64,000 nt of DNA from Chrysomallon squamiferum (lineage: Eukaryota > Mollusca > Gastropoda > Neomphalida > Peltospiridae): positions 12,198,753 through 12,262,752 of the forward strand of contig CM022675.1 of NCBI GenBank assembly GCA_012295275.1, written 5' to 3'. Below the pieces are notes generated by a model, which ran no database searches, was not told where the DNA came from, and saw nothing but the letters and a program-made list of their open reading frames with translations. Below, in pieces: positions 60,100-64,000 of the stretch. Position numbers and translations under genes: made by a program. Positions within the stretch are counted from its first letter, which is position 1, and each line of letters starts with the position of its first letter.

Positions 60100-63000
60100 A
60101 TCGATATATATATATATATATACACACATACATATAGTGGTTAATACAATAAATAATCAAATTAACTCGTCATTAACTCAAGAGACCAAGGTCTGTATAA
60201 TTGTTATATTTAATTAACAGAAATGGTCTCCGAGTTAGATTATACTTTCCAATAAAAATATTTTATTTAACAACCAGACTGTGTAATCTCAGTAACAGGT
60301 AAGCAGTTGTATACTGAGATTAAAGTATTTTCATAGCAATTATTAAATATCATTTAAGTACTTTGTCCTCGAAACAAGCTGTCTTCACAGATGGAATCTA
60401 AATTAGCAAAAGCTGAAAGCATTACCTGTTTGGTAATAACAGTTTAAAAAATAATTTTGCATTTTGCTATTAAAATGTACTAGTGTAATACCTTTTGCTG
60501 ATTTCTTTTATTTATGAAAAGGTAATGTCAGAAATAAATGCATTACTTTATTGATCCGAATAACATTATGTTTTATGATATATAGTTAAGACAATTATAT
60601 ATATGTCGGGTAGGAAAAAACATAAATAAAAAAGCACTGAATTTTAACACTTCATGTATTAAATTTGACATTTTGAAACTTTCTAATTTACAAGATTACT
60701 AACATGGACAATTAACAGCTGTAGGAGACTGCAAACTTTTTTTTCCGATAAAATGCGAGGAGAAATGCGTTATGCCATTAACATACTTTTTGTTTTTTTC
60801 ATTTTACATCCAGGTTTCGAGTTTCAATAATAATCTTATCGATTAATATTATAATAGAATTTCTAAGTAATTAAATTTCTGATCATTATTATTCTGTGAT
60901 TAGTTGTTTTACTTAAAAGATGGCTTCCTTTCCAGTATCCTCAAAGTTCATTCCTCCACAGACTCGCTGCTCTCTTTCCATCTGTCGCTTCTTACTGATG
61001 TGTCCTGTCCATGTCTAATCCTAGCTTCCAACACTGGACACTTTCTCTAATCTTTATCTGACTGTTGTAAAGAACACAGACATATAATATTTCTTTGAAA
61101 AGAGATTTTGACTTTTTTATATTTTTTAATGGATGATGCAATTAAGACCAACTTAAGGTTTTGTTTTTTTGGTTTAGAAGTATCCTTACGTTGGATATGA
61201 TTTTTAATTAACTGACTTAGCTTGTACGTAACAGTTAGAACATTAGTAATTTCGGTGTTCATTTAACGTTCCTCCAAATAAAGTGAGATTTAATAAATAA
61301 GAAATTCAGCCAATAACTTAACCTTTCATGGTATCTCGATTTGTATGTTCCTGCTAAACTTCGCACTATCAAGCTTTTTTTTTATCTTTGTTTTGTTTTG
61401 TTCTAAGTATTGGTGGACATATTTAGTAGACACTGGATTGTAGTCAGATGAGAAGGAATGATAAACTAGTTTGAAGATTAAAATGCTAGTCGATGACGTC
61501 ATATATTGCAGGATCAAATACAGTTAAAGTCCTCACTGTAACCCAACCAAATTTCATGGCTTGTGTTTTTTCTTTCTGTGGGAAGGTTCAAAAAAATATC
61601 TCTTACTGCTAAGTGATAAGATTATTCATTCATTCATTCATTCATTAAAAACTCTTATTTGAAAACATTTCCCTCAAGATATCTCAACCTATAAACGGGT
61701 GAATAACAAATATATACCTTTATCCTTAAGCTTCTTTGGACAAAACTTCCTACCTTTACGGATCGTTACAAATTTGATTTCTAATCTTTCCTCAACCAAA
61801 ACCAAACAAACCAACAAATATACGACAACAAAACATTTCCTTCAAGTAAAAATAACACAATTGCGTATAGAAATTTCAAAGCAGACATAATTCTTTTAGT
61901 TCACGTTTAGCCTTCGCTTAAAACCATTTATTTGCGTTTCTTAGAGGAGTTTTTTGTTCTGAGAAAATAATCATTGAAGAAACGACATCGTCTTTATTCG
62001 TCGACGTTTCAGGTTCAACCAATGAGAAAGCTAACGCAAACACTGAACACATTGTTTGTTCTTATAATTTTAATGTAACATAGCTTTGCTGCAACACGTG
62101 TTCAGCCATATACCTTTCAAATCAATGCAATCCTATATTTATGAACTTACTTAGTCTAGCTTGGTGCATTTTCATTAAGTTTTTTCTTCCTATTTAAACC
62201 TGCCTATGTTTTTAATTCTTATTTTTAAAATCATTTCAGATATTATATATATTTTTTTATTGATTTAATTTAATTTATTTATTTATTTATTTATTTATTT
62301 TATTTTATTTTATTTTATTTTATTTTATTTTATTTTATTTTATTTTATTTTATTTTATTTTATTTATTTATTTATTTTATTTTATATTATTTTATTTTAT
62401 TTTTTAAGAGTGTCGTACTATATATAATTTCAAATTATAAATTAAAAAAAAAATTCTAATTTTGTCAGCAGAATTACTTGTATGGTCGAAACTGATAATA
62501 ATTTCCGATTTCCAGTCCAGTATTTACATCGACTTCGTTAAATCTCTGAAAGTATTTCTTTCCAAAAATAAAAAGAAACATTTCAATTTGCAAGAAGAAT
62601 AGCATTTATCATGTCAGAGTATTTTGATAAAACATTTAATCACCCCTGAAAAAATAACCTAATTTGTTTTTCTTAATTCAGTTTAAGCATCAACGTAATT
62701 GATAATCTTTATTATTATTATTATTATTGTTACTGTTTTATTGTTGTTAGTGGTGCTATTATTTCGTTCACTTAATATTCCTTAACGATTAGCAGAAAGT
62801 ATCTCGTCTAGGCACCTTCCTATAGACAGCATATTTTTATAAACCATTCATTAGAAGTTGTCTGGGGTGGGATAGTAAAAAACAGGCTTCAGTTGACAGG
62901 TCACATTTTCTCACTTACAAAATTGATTAACATGAACATATGTAATAATTGAATAATCAATAGCCAAGTGCATATAATAAACAATAATTTAAAAAACAAA

Positions 63001-64000
63001 CAATAAAATTAATAATATTTTGAAAATATTGATCCTTTTCTTTCTTAACATCTGACTAAAGAAAATACGTTTAACGTAAATATGATAAAATTATTATTGT
63101 TGTTGTTGTTGTTGTTGTTGTTGTTATTTTGACATTTGTTTTAAATTATGTGTTAGATGTCAGTCAATTCTAGCAATGCAACATGAGCACTTTGCAAGCC
63201 GAGGTGTAGTGTTATCATAAGGAATCTGTTTCTAATAATTCTAAAATCAATTACAGATGCTACAAAAATGTGTATGTATATAAAACAATATCAGTATAAA
63301 AAACTCAACAAAAAACATACATATATATGTGTTCACACAAGCATATAAAATGAAAAAATAAAAATAAAATCTAAAAAACGTTCACGTTGGTAGCATTGTT
63401 GAATAGTTAAATTAGATTTAGTGTTTTCTTTACAGTATAAAACAAGAAACTATAAATTACTGAACAAAACTGCACATGTAAGTCATTTCTTTACAAAAAT
63501 AATTTAAAATTTCAAATGTCTTATTGATCTTATTTTAAAAATGACCAAAAAAACCAAACAAAATCCTCTACAAAGTTTTATATTTCTACGGCCAACTTAA
63601 AGATTTAAAAATAAGCCATCTGGTGCAATGAATCACGTTAATTTTGATATAAGTCATATACACGCACTGTTTGTGTTCTAGCTGTCAGTAGAGAAGTCAT
63701 GCGTTACATTTTTATTTATTTTATACTTCTGCAAGACACGGTTAGGTAGATGTAGACACTGCTTTATAATCTGGTTAAACTAATCAGTTACTTTTTGGTT
63801 TTATACACGTACTTTAAATCTTTTTGTTATAACATGCCATGCTTCATGTATTTAAAAAGTTAAAACTATATATATATATAAATAGTTAAGACAATCTATG
63901 TTAATTTCTTGTAATAATTAAACGCAAATCTGCTTTTGATTTTCTAGAAAGACAAAAGTCAAGCATAAAATTCACTTAGAGAAAATTCTGCTGCATGTTT
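60100..64000. other. Gene-free right end
   Basis: No exon is supported. A less AT-rich, pyrimidine-rich patch at about 60905-61030 has an open minus-strand stretch of about 31 codons that I cannot assign. A (TTTA)/(TTTTA)n array runs from about 62266 to 62402 and a (GTT)n run lies at about 63095-63126. Confidence 0.5.
62266..62402. repeat. (TTTA)n/(TTTTA)n microsatellite
   Basis: Tetranucleotide TTTA units flank a core of about 16 pentanucleotide TTTTA units. Confidence 0.95.

Overview
This window is animal nuclear DNA. It is strongly AT-rich, and its protein genes are split by many short AT-rich introns with standard GT-AG borders. Di-, tri-, tetra- and pentanucleotide microsatellites are abundant, and nothing looks bacterial or organellar. 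The four gene products I can name (C21orf58-like, GPD1, UBE2Z, CREBZF/Zhangfei) together with the repeat style suggest an invertebrate, most likely a mollusc or another lophotrochozoan. That placement is an inference from protein character and is not proven. I saw no tRNA-derived SINE of the kind that is common in cephalopods.

Layout. 1-3000: repeats and no gene. 4536-16768 (+): a C21orf58-like proline/glutamine-rich protein with a DUF4587-type motif, built from small exons. The motif exon is duplicated (9587-9705 and 10499-10620), and reading frame makes the two copies mutually exclusive. 20648-27994 (+): ten exons encoding a conserved-looking protein that I do not recognise. Its first visible exon is in phase with the C21orf58-like exons, so it may be a long alternative 3' end of the same gene or a separate gene. 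31572-37688 (+): a complete GPD1, cytosolic NAD-dependent glycerol-3-phosphate dehydrogenase, in nine exons. 37.7-44.7 kb: GPD1 3' UTR and gene-poor DNA with one orphan exon-like segment. 44752-49075 (-): a complete UBE2Z (E2 ubiquitin/FAT10-conjugating enzyme) in seven coding exons, one intron being GC-AG. 49752-50834 (+): a single-exon CREBZF/Zhangfei bZIP factor, head-to-head with UBE2Z across about 0.7 kb that carries CACGTG, CCAAT, YY1-like and ETS-like sites. 51-64 kb: no gene I can support, only repeats, a small hAT-like MITE, a 57-bp minisatellite and two long GA tracts with related flanks.

The genes do not form a pathway. GPD1 links glycolysis to glycerol-3-phosphate and NADH balance, UBE2Z belongs to the UBA6 ubiquitin/FAT10 branch, and CREBZF is an HCF-1-binding stress and transcription cofactor. 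The most interesting signals are in splicing architecture: the mutually exclusive DUF4587 exons, and two introns of the unrecognised gene in which the splice sites themselves have been amplified in tandem (donor copies after 26640, acceptor copies before 27893).
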